Below are positions 36,487 through 44,822 of a stretch of 64,000 nucleotides of DNA, in pieces. A model generated the notes under the pieces. That model was given only the letters and a program-made list of their open reading frames with translations, did no database searches and was not told the DNA's origin. The DNA is from Noviherbaspirillum galbum (GTDB taxonomy: Bacteria; Pseudomonadota; Gammaproteobacteria; Burkholderiales; Burkholderiaceae_D). The stretch lies in NCBI RefSeq assembly GCF_010974945.1, contig NZ_JAAIVB010000003.1, positions 62,001 to 126,000 on the forward strand, in the 5' to 3' direction. Position 1 is the stretch's first letter, and every line of letters starts with the position of its first letter. A program made the position numbers and the translations under genes.

Positions 36487-36657
36487 ATGAACAAGGATCA
36501 AGTGGCAGGCAGCGTCAAGGAAGCCGCTGGCAAGGTCCAGCGCAAGGTTGGCGAAGCCCTGGGCGACAAGAAGCAGCAGGCCAAGGGCACCGAAAACCAG
36601 GCTGCCGGCAAGACGCAGAAGACGGTAGGAAACGTGAAGGACACCTTCAACAAGTAA
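36487..36657 (+). CDS. CsbD-family stress protein
   Basis: 56-residue, very hydrophilic protein, start MNKDQVAGSVKEAAGKVQ, rich in Lys, Gln, Ala and Gly. The repeated pattern G(S/K)-x-K-x-A-x-G-K-x-Q is the CsbD (PF05532) hallmark; in other bacteria these genes belong to general stress regulons. An AAAGGAG ribosome site lies seven bases before the ATG. The preceding sigma-E-like promoter and the following hairpin define a monocistronic unit. Confidence 0.9.
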   Translation: MNKDQVAGSVKEAAGKVQRKVGEALGDKKQQAKGTENQAAGKTQKTVGNVKDTFNK

Positions 36658-36700
36658 TTCAGCAAACGAGCTAGTGGCCGAACGGTTCGGCAACCTCAGG

Positions 36701-36727
36701 AAGGGCGGGGACATCCCCGCCTTCTTC
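36701..36727 (+). terminator. Intrinsic terminator of the CsbD gene
   Basis: Stem GGGCGGGG with CCCCGCCT (one G-U pair), loop ACAT, followed by TCTTCATTTCC. The T-tract is interrupted, but position and stem strength fit a terminator 44 bases after the CsbD stop. Confidence 0.6.
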
Positions 36728-36913
36728 ATTTCCAAACAACAATTCGTTGCCTGCATGGCGCCAGCCGGGAAGATTCAAGCCGCCAACTTTTATCGTTTTG
36801 ACAGGAATCAATTAAGCCAATAACAACATTTCTAAACTAAGAGATGTGCTGGGTAGGCCCGCCCCCAACTGCGACATTCCTGAAAAACACGCCGAACGAT
36901 TGCGAGGTTGATC

Positions 36914-38251
36914 ATGCATTCCAAGTCGCCTTCCGAACCCGGATTGGTCATGCCCGATGCTGGCAGCAGCGCGCAGGCAACGACGAGGATTCTGGCGCGC
37001 CTGATGCAGCGCTTCCAGGGAGGGGCTCAGGTCCGGCTATGGGACGGCAGGCAGCTTCACTATGGCGACGCGCCACCGCGCTTCACCTTGGTCATCAAGT
37101 CGCCAAGCCTGATCCGCAAGCTGGTCATGGAACACAGTCCGCTCTCGCTGGCGGAAGCCTACTTCAGAGGAAACATCGAAATTGAAGGCGATTTCTACGA
37201 AGCCTTGTCTTCCCTGCGCCGGCAATTCGAGGAACTGTCCTTGGGCTGGCAGGACAAGGCGGCGCTTCTGCTGGACCTGGGGAGTGTCGTTGCACATGAC
37301 GAAAGCGATGACGCGCCTTTCAGCCTTACCGGCCTGAAAAACCGCTTCAGCCATCGCCATACCAAGGAAAGCGATGAAGAGGCGATCGCCTTTCATTATG
37401 ACGTCTCGAACGACTTTTATGGCTTGTGGCTGGATGAAGAACGGGTGTATTCCTGCGCCTATTTCAGGCATCCGGAAGAAACGATACACCAGGCGCAAAG
37501 AAACAAGCTCGACCACATCTGCCGCAAGCTCAGGCTCCAGGCTGGAGAATCGCTGTTAGATATCGGTTGCGGATGGGGTGCGCTCATCTGCTGGGCGGCG
37601 CGGAATTATGGCGTGCGTGCGCATGGAATCACGCTGAGCAGGAAGCAGTTCGATTTCGTGCGGGAACGGATCCGCAATGAAAACCTTGATGGCAGGGTGA
37701 CCGTCGAACTTCGCGACTATCGAGACCTCGAGGGCGAGAATGCCTATGACAAGGTCAGCAGCATCGGCATGTTCGAGCATGTGGGTCTTGCCAATCTGGC
37801 CGCCTACAATGCGACCGTTCACCGGGTACTGCGGCCGGGCGGCTTGTTCCTCAACCATGGCATCACGCATGACACCGAGGGCTGGGAAAGGAACCTCACC
37901 ACCGAATTCATCAATCGTTATGTCTTTCCCGACGGCGAACTCGACCTCGTCAGCAACGTACAGCGGAAGATGGAGCATGCCGGATTCGAGATCCATGACG
38001 TGGAGGGCTTGCGTCCGCATTATGCATTGACCCTGCGCCATTGGGCGGCCCGACTGGAGGCGAATCGCGACGCCGCGCAGAAGGAAGTCGGCCCCGTCAA
38101 TTACCGGGTATGGCGCTTGTACCTCGCCGGATGCGCGCTTGAATTCGAAAGCGGAGGTGCGGGGATACACCAGATCCTCGCATCCAAGAGAGACCGCGGC
38201 CGCTGGCCCCTGCCGCTTACCCGCGACGATCTCTACCCCCACCGCTTGTGA
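36914..38251 (+). CDS. cfa: Cyclopropane-fatty-acyl-phospholipid synthase family methyltransferase
   Basis: 445 residues. An N-terminal lipid-binding region (about 20-130) precedes a SAM methyltransferase domain with the motif LDIGCGWGALICWAA near residue 215 and the family segment EERVYSCAYFRHPEETIHQAQ. The enzyme class adds a methylene bridge to unsaturated acyl chains of membrane phospholipids, protecting against acid and solvent stress. Catalytic-region residues such as SIGMFEHVG are present. Start ATG 36914 has GAGG six bases upstream; an in-frame TTG two codons earlier is possible. Being next to a sigma-E-like CsbD gene and a membrane peptide synthetase suggests an envelope-stress neighbourhood, by inference. 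Confidence 0.88.
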   Translation: MHSKSPSEPGLVMPDAGSSAQATTRILARLMQRFQGGAQVRLWDGRQLHYGDAPPRFTLVIKSPSLIRKLVMEHSPLSLAEAYFRGNIEIEGDFYEALSSLRRQFEELSLGWQDKAALLLDLGSVVAHDESDDAPFSLTGLKNRFSHRHTKESDEEAIAFHYDVSNDFYGLWLDEERVYSCAYFRHPEETIHQAQRNKLDHICRKLRLQAGESLLDIGCGWGALICWAARNYGVRAHGITLSRKQFDFVRERIRNENLDGRVTVELRDYRDLEGENAYDKVSSIGMFEHVGLANLAAYNATVHRVLRPGGLFLNHGITHDTEGWERNLTTEFINRYVFPDGELDLVSNVQRKMEHAGFEIHDVEGLRPHYALTLRHWAARLEANRDAAQKEVGPVNYRVWRLYLAGCALEFESGGAGIHQILASKRDRGRWPLPLTRDDLYPHRL

Positions 38252-38866
38252 TGTCGCAAGCCTGAAGTGCAATTCTTGTGGCATCTCAAAAAACAGCAAT
38301 CCCAGGGTCCCGGAAGCTGAACACGAGCGGGCCGCGCTGCACGAAATGAAAAGCGCAGCGGGAGGGTCAGATGGAAGTCAGTTCATTGTTTCCTTATTTT
38401 GGATGGGCCGACGCGCCCGGGGAAGGCTGGGGAAATCATTTTGCAGGTTCGCATCCGCCCGGCGGGCCGGACATGCCGGAAACCTCTGGATCAAGTGAAC
38501 CGATCGAGGGATCTGCCACGCCTGAAGAGCCGGAATGCCACCACGCGGACCTTGTGCGCGAACAGCCTGACCCACTCGCCGGACATCATTCCGCACCATG
38601 GCATCAGACGGCGATCGTGCCGCCACACACCCGACCGTGTCCGGTCATCCGCAACGACGACATCCTGTTTCATTTCGAATAGCAAGGTCGTTCCTGCCTG
38701 TCCGGCAATATGTTTGGCCCGGAAAGACAGCGGCTCGCGGTCCCCATGCGGCGCATGCTTTGGTTAAATGGAGTCCCGATGCCAGGCGCGCGTGAGGCCT
38801 GCGGTGCAGATGCATGCACTGCGATTCCGAACGCTGCGCCAGGCGACAGACAACCACGAGCCAATC
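38252..38866. other. 615-base gap with one doubtful small ORF
   Basis: No recognisable gene. One plus-strand frame (38371-38682) has a good ribosome site and is listed separately with low confidence; overlapping minus-strand frames at 38378-38626 and 38645-39061 lack ribosome sites and family resemblance. No terminator with a T-tract was seen after the CFA synthase homologue. Confidence 0.4.
38371..38682 (+). CDS. Doubtful hypothetical protein
   Basis: 103 residues rich in Pro, His, Glu and Ser (FPYFGWADAPGEGWGNHF at the start). A strong ribosome site GGGAGGG lies five bases before the ATG, which is the main reason to list it. The protein has no signal peptide, membrane segment or known domain, and frames on the other strand are equally open, so it may be chance. 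Confidence 0.3.
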   Translation: MEVSSLFPYFGWADAPGEGWGNHFAGSHPPGGPDMPETSGSSEPIEGSATPEEPECHHADLVREQPDPLAGHHSAPWHQTAIVPPHTRPCPVIRNDDILFHFE

Positions 38867-39946
38867 ATGAAACGCCATCGCCTCATTTCCTCCCTCCTCC
38901 TCGCCTTCCTGCTGCCGGCACTGTCCGCCCGGTCCATGGAAGAATTGAATCCGGATTCCATGGATGTCGGCAAGGTGTATCGCATCGAAGTATTGCAGGT
39001 CACCGACATCGAGCCTTACCAGGAATCGCTGGATGGCTTTCTTGGCGCGCTTGAAGCCCAAGGCTTCGTGCAGGGCCGGAACCTGGTCGTGAATCGCGCG
39101 AAGATCGACTTCGACGTGGAGAAGGCGGGGTTCTGGAGCAGGCTGGGCGTGATGCTGCGCATTCGCGAAGAAGCCCAGCGCATCGCCGCCGCCAAGCCCG
39201 ATCTCGCCCTAACGATAGGCACGCCGGCGACGAAACATGCGCGCGGCATCCTGGAAGAAGCGCGCGTTCCGGTCACCTTCACCGCGGTGGCAAATCCGCT
39301 CGACGCCGGATGCCCGACCTTGAAGGATTGCGGAACGAACGTGACCGGCGCGACGCTTTACATGGACATCGCCGACTCCCTGAATGCCATACGGCGTGTC
39401 TTTCCCCATGTGAGCAGGATCGGCATGGTGCACACCGACGACGAGAACGGCGTCGCCCACGTGGCGGCGGCGAAGGCACGCGCCGCCAGGCTGGAGCTTG
39501 CCATCGACTCGCGCGAGGTGGAAAAGAGCGACAACATCGTGCCGGCTCTGAAAGACTTGTACAAGGAGGGAAGCGGCATACAACTGTTCGCGGTGCCGCT
39601 CGACACTTACTACGGCCTCCGCAATTTCGAACCTGCCCTCGACATGAGCGACTACACCGCCGAGAACGGCATTCCCGTGGTGTCGCTGGCATTGGTCCGG
39701 GTGCCCGGCGCGGTGATGTACGTCGGCGCGGATTTCAAGGAGGTCGGCATGCTGAGCGGCCGGCAGGCGGTCAAGATTCTCGCGAAGCACATGAAGCCGG
39801 ACGTGCTTCCCGTCCTGCGCCAGGCACAGCCCACCATATTGTTCGATCCCGAGCGGGCGCAGGCGCTGCATATCGACATACCCGAGACCGAGACGGCCAC
39901 CAGGTTGCAGCGCGGCCGCTTCTGGCAACTCTCGATGGGGAAATAA
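38867..39946 (+). CDS. ABC transporter substrate-binding protein (TrpX/ABC_sub_bind family)
   Basis: 359 residues; a signal peptide (KRHRLISSLLLAFLLPALSA) is followed by a two-lobed periplasmic-binding-protein-I fold. Segments typical of the family are VTDIEPYQESLDGFLGALEA (in the first strand), LALTIGTPATKHA, VTFTAVANPLDAG and NVTGATLYMDI. Members bind amino acids or aromatic compounds for ABC import. No permease or ATPase genes are next to it, so it is an orphan component or works with proteins encoded elsewhere. Start ATG 38867 is placed so that the signal peptide begins MKRHR. Confidence 0.83.
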   Translation: MKRHRLISSLLLAFLLPALSARSMEELNPDSMDVGKVYRIEVLQVTDIEPYQESLDGFLGALEAQGFVQGRNLVVNRAKIDFDVEKAGFWSRLGVMLRIREEAQRIAAAKPDLALTIGTPATKHARGILEEARVPVTFTAVANPLDAGCPTLKDCGTNVTGATLYMDIADSLNAIRRVFPHVSRIGMVHTDDENGVAHVAAAKARAARLELAIDSREVEKSDNIVPALKDLYKEGSGIQLFAVPLDTYYGLRNFEPALDMSDYTAENGIPVVSLALVRVPGAVMYVGADFKEVGMLSGRQAVKILAKHMKPDVLPVLRQAQPTILFDPERAQALHIDIPETETATRLQRGRFWQLSMGK

Positions 39947-40030
39947 CAATCCCGGGCCGCCTTGTTGCCCCGCGCACGATGCAGCGCGCGAGGCGACGGC
40001 TCCTCCGCTTCAAGCTGAGGAGGCTCGACA

Positions 40031-41443
40031 TTAACCCTGCGCGGCCCGCGGACGCGTATTCACTCCCAGGCACAAGCCGCCCGTCAGCAAAGCCAGCCCG
40101 ACGTGCATCAGGTACAGGGGCTTGAAGTCGATGCGCGACAGGTGATCATGCCCGATGAGCAGGATGGTCACGGCGACGCCGAGCACGGATCCGATCTGCC
40201 GTATCGCCTGGTTGATCGCGGCGCCCACTGCATACTGGTCCTGGGGCAGGCGCGCCACCGCGGCGCCGGACAGGGAAGGAAGCACCATGCCGACCCCGGC
40301 TCCGCTCAGCATCAGGCCGGGGAACCATTGCGTCCAGTATGCCGGCTCCGTACCTGGCACCATGGCCAGCCACAGGCCGCTGCAGGCATATACCAGCGAG
40401 CCGAGCACGAGTCCGGGTCGATGGCCGATGCGCGCCGCAACCTTGCCGCTCGCAATCGCGACGGGAACGACCATCAGGGGTCCCGGCGTGATGGCGATCC
40501 CGGCAAGCGGCAGGCTGAACTTCCAGATCGACGTCATGTACGAAAAGAAGGCGAAGAACATCATCGCGAATGCGATCGCAAAGGATAGGGTGGCGACATT
40601 GACGAGGCTGTAGGTCGGGCTGCGGAACAGTTCCAGCCTGAACAGCGGATGACGGGTCCAGCCCGACCACATGATGAATGCCGCAAGGCTCAGTCCCGCA
40701 CCCAGCAGCACGAGACGCAGCTCGCCGCTGTTCCATTGGCGCGATTCCCACTGGGTGATGGCCAGTGCCAGGCCGCCGACGCTGACGATCAGCAGCAGCA
40801 TGCCGACGACGTCGACGTGAGGGGACCGTCCCTGCCCACGGGATTCCCGCAATACCGAAATGCCCTTGAATACCGAGACCGCGCCGAGCGGGAGATTGAT
40901 GTAGAACGCCCAGGGCCAGCCCAGCGTATCCACGATCCATGCCCCAAGGCTGGGACCGATCGCCGCCGCCAGTCCGCCCACCGCGCCCCACAGGCTGACA
41001 GCCACCGCCCGCTTTTCCTTGGGAAATGCCTCGAGGATTAGGGAAAGCGAGGCTGGCGTCAGCAAGGCCGCGCCGATGGCCTGGACGACCCGGGCGGCAA
41101 TGAGCAGCTCAATGGAAGGCGCGGCGCCGCAGGCGAAGGAAGCGATGATGAACAGGCTGGCACCGACGAGGAAGGTACGTTTACGGCCATGAGCGTCCGC
41201 GAGTCCGCCGGCGGGCACGAGCATCGCGGCATAGGTGACGGTGTAGGCATTGAGCACCCAGGACAGGCTGGCTGCGGACTCGCCGGCAAAGGCCCTGCGC
41301 AATGCGCCGAATGCCGCATACAGTACGGTGGCATCGATGGACACCAGCAGCACCGCCAGGCTGGCGATCCAGAAGCTGGGCCATGGAGACCGCGCGCCAA
41401 CCGGCTCGCGGACAGGGATAGGAACGGCAACGGGATGAGACAT
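40031..41443 (-). CDS. MFS multidrug exporter, DHA2 (EmrB/QacA) type
   Basis: 470 residues with about 14 hydrophobic spans. Motif A is seen in GGLADAHGRKRTFLVGA, and motif C-like GAVGGLAAAIGPSLGAWI after TM5, both typical of drug:H+ antiporters. The first TM contains SIDATVLYAAFGAL, with the membrane-embedded Asp of DHA2 proteins. The ATG at 41443 has a strong GGAGG site seven bases upstream; the frame is open to 41575 but that part lies over the operator. A TetR regulator is encoded upstream on the same strand and both genes share the same palindromic operator. Confidence 0.93.
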   Translation of the reverse strand: MSHPVAVPIPVREPVGARSPWPSFWIASLAVLLVSIDATVLYAAFGALRRAFAGESAASLSWVLNAYTVTYAAMLVPAGGLADAHGRKRTFLVGASLFIIASFACGAAPSIELLIAARVVQAIGAALLTPASLSLILEAFPKEKRAVAVSLWGAVGGLAAAIGPSLGAWIVDTLGWPWAFYINLPLGAVSVFKGISVLRESRGQGRSPHVDVVGMLLLIVSVGGLALAITQWESRQWNSGELRLVLLGAGLSLAAFIMWSGWTRHPLFRLELFRSPTYSLVNVATLSFAIAFAMMFFAFFSYMTSIWKFSLPLAGIAITPGPLMVVPVAIASGKVAARIGHRPGLVLGSLVYACSGLWLAMVPGTEPAYWTQWFPGLMLSGAGVGMVLPSLSGAAVARLPQDQYAVGAAINQAIRQIGSVLGVAVTILLIGHDHLSRIDFKPLYLMHVGLALLTGGLCLGVNTRPRAAQG

Positions 41444-41514
41444 CTGTTTTCCTCCGGCAAGGGAAGTCATCGGGAAATCGCGGCCCGCCTTGCAAGGATC
41501 TCGATCGGCGCCGC

Positions 41515-41536
41515 GAATATGATGAACATCATATTC
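41515..41536 (-). promoter_or_regulatory. 22-bp palindromic operator and promoter of the MFS gene
   Basis: A perfect palindrome: GAATATGATG, then AA, then its exact reverse complement. On the minus strand it overlaps a promoter with -35 TTGATG, a 17-base spacer and -10 CATATT. The same palindrome (one terminal mismatch) lies before the adjacent tetR gene at 42204-42225, so it is almost surely the TetR binding site. Confidence 0.85.
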
Positions 41537-41542
41537 AACATC

Positions 41543-41572
41543 AAAAAAACAGGCCGCGCCAGGAACGCGGCC
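41543..41572 (-). terminator. Intrinsic terminator of the tetR gene
   Basis: Stem GGCCGCG (41552-41558) with CGCGGCC (41566-41572), loop of seven, followed on the minus strand by T-tract 41543-41549. It stops the tetR transcript before the MFS promoter, so the exporter is expressed from its own operator-controlled promoter. Confidence 0.8.
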
Positions 41573-41592
41573 CACTTGCGTGCTGCATGCCG

Positions 41593-42189
41593 TCAGGACG
41601 GCGAGTCGTACCTTTCCAGCAAGGCCTGTCGGCTGGTGTCGAGGAATGTATGTCCGCGCTCGCCGCCCATCGCGCGCGCCAGCTGCAAGGCGCCGACCAT
41701 CGTGCTGGTGACGAGGGCGGCCTCCGCCGGCGGAACGCCCGAGGGCAAGACCGATTCCACCAGGGCGACCAGCCGCCTGACCCGTTCGCGCAATGCGTTG
41801 CGTACTGGATCCGGCTGGCGAACCATTTCAGACCCCAGGGCCGCCACCACGCACCCGTTCTCCGGCATTTCCATGTGCTTGGTCGAAAGATAGCTGTCCA
41901 CCAGCGAGCGGAAAGGGGATGCGCCCTTCGCCTGCAGCCGCGCCATGCTTCTGTCGAGGCTGGAGGCGCTCTGCTCGCCGGCATGGCTGATCGCCTCCGC
42001 GACCATCGCTTCCCGGGAAGAGAAATGCGCGTAGAAGCCGCCGTGGGTCAGCCCGGCTTCCTTCATGATATCCGCCACGCTGACGCCGGCATCGCCGCCG
42101 CGGCGCAAGGCGTACGCGGCGGCATCGAGGATGCGCTCGTGCGAAATTTCCTTGCGGCCGGGCTTCTGTTTGCTGATGGCGCCAGTCAT
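41593..42189 (-). CDS. TetR/AcrR-family repressor of the MFS exporter
   Basis: 198 residues. N-terminal helix-turn-helix (about 17-62): ISHERILDAAAYALRRGG, then VSVADIMKEAGLTHGGFYAHF, a close match to the TetR recognition helix. The rest is an all-helical ligand-binding/dimerisation domain. The gene has its own promoter (-35 TTGACC, 17-base spacer, -10 TAATAT) overlapped by the palindrome at 42204-42225, so it is likely autoregulated. The combination of a TetR gene, an intrinsic terminator and a DHA2 exporter with the same operator marks an inducible efflux module. The inducer is unknown. Confidence 0.92.
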   Translation of the reverse strand: MTGAISKQKPGRKEISHERILDAAAYALRRGGDAGVSVADIMKEAGLTHGGFYAHFSSREAMVAEAISHAGEQSASSLDRSMARLQAKGASPFRSLVDSYLSTKHMEMPENGCVVAALGSEMVRQPDPVRNALRERVRRLVALVESVLPSGVPPAEAALVTSTMVGALQLARAMGGERGHTFLDTSRQALLERYDSPS

Positions 42190-42203
42190 GGTCGGTCAAC
42201 TGT

Positions 42204-42248
42204 GAATATGATGAACATCATATTATGCTCCCGGGCGCCCATGGTCAA
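42204..42248 (-). promoter_or_regulatory. tetR promoter with overlapping palindromic operator
   Basis: On the minus strand: -35 TTGACC (42243-42248), 17-base spacer, -10 TAATAT (42220-42225). The -10 lies in the palindrome at 42204-42225, which repeats the one before the MFS gene with a single mismatch in the outermost base. Its left end is 15 bases from the tetR ATG. Confidence 0.85.
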
Positions 42249-42407
42249 GAAAAGATTCCGCCGTGGCTGACATTGCGCCTCGCATTTCGAACCATCATCC
42301 CGCAAGCCAGGAATTGACGGCAAAAAAGCCGCAAAATGCCGCGTCCAGCCTGATTGCTGTTCAGCAAGCAAGTTAAACCGTGTAAACTTCGTGACGGTTT
42401 GATTGGC

Positions 42408-42429
42408 CCATGCCTCGAGCGAGGCATGG
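42408..42429. repeat. 22-bp perfect inverted repeat before the secreted-protein gene
   Basis: CCATGCCTCG, AG, and the exact reverse complement. It lies about 40 bases before the GTG start of the next gene and has no T-tract on either side, so it is more likely an operator or mRNA leader hairpin than a terminator. Confidence 0.4.
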
Positions 42430-42468
42430 CACTCTGGCGAAGTAACGTTCCGACTTCGAAGGCTTGAC

Positions 42469-42828
42469 GTGCAGATTCATCCGCTTCGGCACCATGTCGT
42501 CCCTCTCGCCCTGCTGCTGGCGGCGCCCGCTTTCGGGCATGCGCAACCCGCGAATCCATGGGCGGATGCCCGGCCTTCAGCTTCCAGCCAGCCGCAAGGC
42601 AGGACCGCGGCATCGCGCTCGCGGCCGCCTTCCGACCTGCCGCCGCGGATTGCGCCGGTCGGCGCGCTGCGTGCGGACGCGCGGGTCGTCCTGGTCGACA
42701 ACGTGACCGACGATGCGGCCCAGGCGCCAGTGCCCGGCGCCCGCCAGGATGCGCTTCCCGGACCAGTGGCGCCCAGCATTTCCCTCCTCCCCAAGGCAGC
42801 CTACAAGCCTGTTCAGGTCGCACAATGA
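42469..42828 (+). CDS. Small secreted Pro/Ala-rich protein
   Basis: 119 residues from a GTG start with AAGG six bases upstream. A signal peptide (HHVVPLALLLAAPAFGHA, cleaved near 24) leads to a Pro/Ala/Arg-rich disordered mature part (DLPPRIAPVGALRADARVVL) and a C-terminal SISLLPKAAYKPVQVAQ. No Cys, no known domain. It ends 19 bases before the deacetylase gene and looks co-transcribed; it may be a partner or leader of that secreted/periplasmic enzyme. I do not recognise a family. Confidence 0.6.
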   Translation: MQIHPLRHHVVPLALLLAAPAFGHAQPANPWADARPSASSQPQGRTAASRSRPPSDLPPRIAPVGALRADARVVLVDNVTDDAAQAPVPGARQDALPGPVAPSISLLPKAAYKPVQVAQ

Positions 42829-42847
42829 CATACGCCCCGGGACAGTC

Positions 42848-44665
42848 ATGATCACCTCGATGGCAATGGCAGGGCGCACCGGGCGAACCGTGCTCGCGGC
42901 CTGCCGCCGCTCCATGTTCGCCACCCTGGCCTGCCTGGCGCTGATCATTTCCGGCTCGCCCGCGATGGCGGAAGAAAGCGCGCCGCTCCAGCAAATCTAT
43001 CTTTACCGCAGCGCACGCACCGCGGCGTTCTTCAAGGCCAACGATTCGGACTACGGAGCCCTGCTCGTCCAATGGCGCACCTACCTGAAACGGCGCGCAA
43101 GCAAGGCATCCGAAATCGGTTACAAGGACTTGCTGGCCGGGCCGAAGCCGGGCGTGCTCATCCTCCCGTCAACGCTGCTGCTGGGCGATGACGAGCGCGC
43201 GGCGATCCAGTCTTTCATGCAGCGCGGCGGGTCGGTGCTCGCAAGCTGGGGCACCGGAGCGCGCGACGGCAACGGCAAGTGGCGCGGCTATGGCTTCGTC
43301 GAAAAGCAATTCGACCTCAAGATCGTCGGCGAGATCGAACGCGACTCCGAACAGTGGTTCATGATGCCCTTCGGCGATGGCCCGCTGACCTGGCCCATCC
43401 CGGCGGGCCGCAGGATGTTTCTCGGCAAGGTCGCGGAAAACCTCTTGCGCATCGATTCGCGCCGCGTCGCGGCGCGCTACATGAACTGGGACCGGGCGCC
43501 CGATTTCGAAGGTGAGCAGGGAGCGATCGGCTATGCGGAGATGGAAGGCGCGCGGCGCGTCTATTTCGGCTTCTCCGAATCCGCATGGGATTACCACAAG
43601 CGCGACGACATCAACCAGATGCTGGATGCGGTGATGTCATGGCTGATGCGCGAACCCCGGACCTGGATGGCTGCCTGGCCGGACGGCAAGACGGCTGCGC
43701 AGCTCCTCGAGATGGATACCGAGGACAGGTTCGAGAACGCCGTGCATTTCGCGCAGGCGCTCGAGGCTTCCGGCATCCGCGGCACGTTCTACTGCCTCAC
43801 GAGTGAGGCCATCAAGAACCCGGACCTCGTCCGGAGGCTGCGCCGCCAGGGCCATGAGATCGCCTACCATGCCGAGACCCACACCGGCTTTGGAGACCAG
43901 CCGCCGGCCCATCAGGAGCAACGGCTGCAACTGATGCTCGAACAGATGGCCTCCGTCCTGGGGCCGGACCTCTCGGAGCTGACCGGCTTCAGGGCGCCGA
44001 CCGAATCGTATGACCGCGCAACCGAGGTCCTCCTGCGCCGTTATGGCATGCGCCACCATGCCGCCGACCCGAACGCCACCGAGGACCGCCTTCCCTTCTT
44101 CTCGAAGGCGGAGCCGGCGCTCGGGCCGGAAGATGCGCTGGTCGTGCTTCCCAGGACCAATTACGACGACATCAGCTTTCGCAAGATGGAATTCTCGCAG
44201 GAGAAGGTGACCATGCACCTGCTGCATGACTTCGACTATGCGATCGAGGCCGGCGCGCTCGGCCTGCTCTCGGTGCACTCTCAGAATTACGGTCCGGACG
44301 GCTCCATGATGGTCGGCATGCCCGCGGTGTTCGATCGCGTCGCCAAGCTGAAGGACAAGGTCTGGTTCGCGCGCGGCGATGCCATCGCCGCATGGTGGCG
44401 CAGCCGTGCCCGCGTCCAGGCCACGGTGTCGCGCGACGCGGCGAGCGGCAACAACATCATCGACGTCGTGGTCAAGCCATCGGGGAACGTGAACGGGCTG
44501 AGCTTCATGACGACGAACGCGGTCGTCGACAAGCCGCCGGCGCAAGTCACGGCATTGACGCGAAACGCGCCCATTGCGCGCATCGTTCCCATCGACGGGT
44601 TTCGTTCGGCGATCGTGGTCGCCGCCGCATCGCCCGGCACGTATCGCTACCTTGTCCGGTATTGA
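42848..44665 (+). CDS. Secreted polysaccharide deacetylase with an N-terminal GATase-like domain
   Basis: 605 residues. Signal peptide (SMFATLACLALIISGSPAMA) ends near 40. An N-terminal domain (about 45-270) resembles a class-I glutamine-amidotransferase-like/ThuA-type fold (GVLILPSTLLLGDDERAAIQSFMQRGG as strand-turn-helix, cut here: LLLGDDERAAIQSF) but has no catalytic Cys. The NodB-type domain (about 285-480) shows metal motifs EMDTED and YHAETHTGFG (His-x3-His) and motif FRAPTES. A C-terminal beta-rich tail follows. It likely removes N-acetyl groups from an exported polysaccharide or peptidoglycan fragment. Located between a small secreted protein and a diguanylate cyclase, so it may belong to an exopolysaccharide/biofilm unit. 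Confidence 0.82.
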   Translation: MITSMAMAGRTGRTVLAACRRSMFATLACLALIISGSPAMAEESAPLQQIYLYRSARTAAFFKANDSDYGALLVQWRTYLKRRASKASEIGYKDLLAGPKPGVLILPSTLLLGDDERAAIQSFMQRGGSVLASWGTGARDGNGKWRGYGFVEKQFDLKIVGEIERDSEQWFMMPFGDGPLTWPIPAGRRMFLGKVAENLLRIDSRRVAARYMNWDRAPDFEGEQGAIGYAEMEGARRVYFGFSESAWDYHKRDDINQMLDAVMSWLMREPRTWMAAWPDGKTAAQLLEMDTEDRFENAVHFAQALEASGIRGTFYCLTSEAIKNPDLVRRLRRQGHEIAYHAETHTGFGDQPPAHQEQRLQLMLEQMASVLGPDLSELTGFRAPTESYDRATEVLLRRYGMRHHAADPNATEDRLPFFSKAEPALGPEDALVVLPRTNYDDISFRKMEFSQEKVTMHLLHDFDYAIEAGALGLLSVHSQNYGPDGSMMVGMPAVFDRVAKLKDKVWFARGDAIAAWWRSRARVQATVSRDAASGNNIIDVVVKPSGNVNGLSFMTTNAVVDKPPAQVTALTRNAPIARIVPIDGFRSAIVVAAASPGTYRYLVRY

Positions 44666-44771
44666 GGCCGGGATTGCAGCCACGCCGCGAATCGCAAATA
44701 CGGTTTTACCATGTTCATGGGATGCGCCGCACTGGCGAACCCGATATTGTTACTGCAAAGAAACAACACAC

Positions 44772-44822
44772 ATGCATCCGATGAACATTCCCGCCATGCA
44801 GGACGTCTGGGCCCTCGCCTAA
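44772..44822 (+). CDS. Possible 16-residue leader peptide overlapping the cyclase start
   Basis: ATG 44772 to TAA 44820-44822 encodes MHPMNIPAMQDVWALA; the last A of its stop is the first base of the diguanylate cyclase ATG (TAATG). The cyclase itself has no Shine-Dalgarno site nearby, so termination-reinitiation coupling is plausible. There is no strong ribosome site before the leader either, so this is weak. Confidence 0.25.
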   Translation: MHPMNIPAMQDVWALA

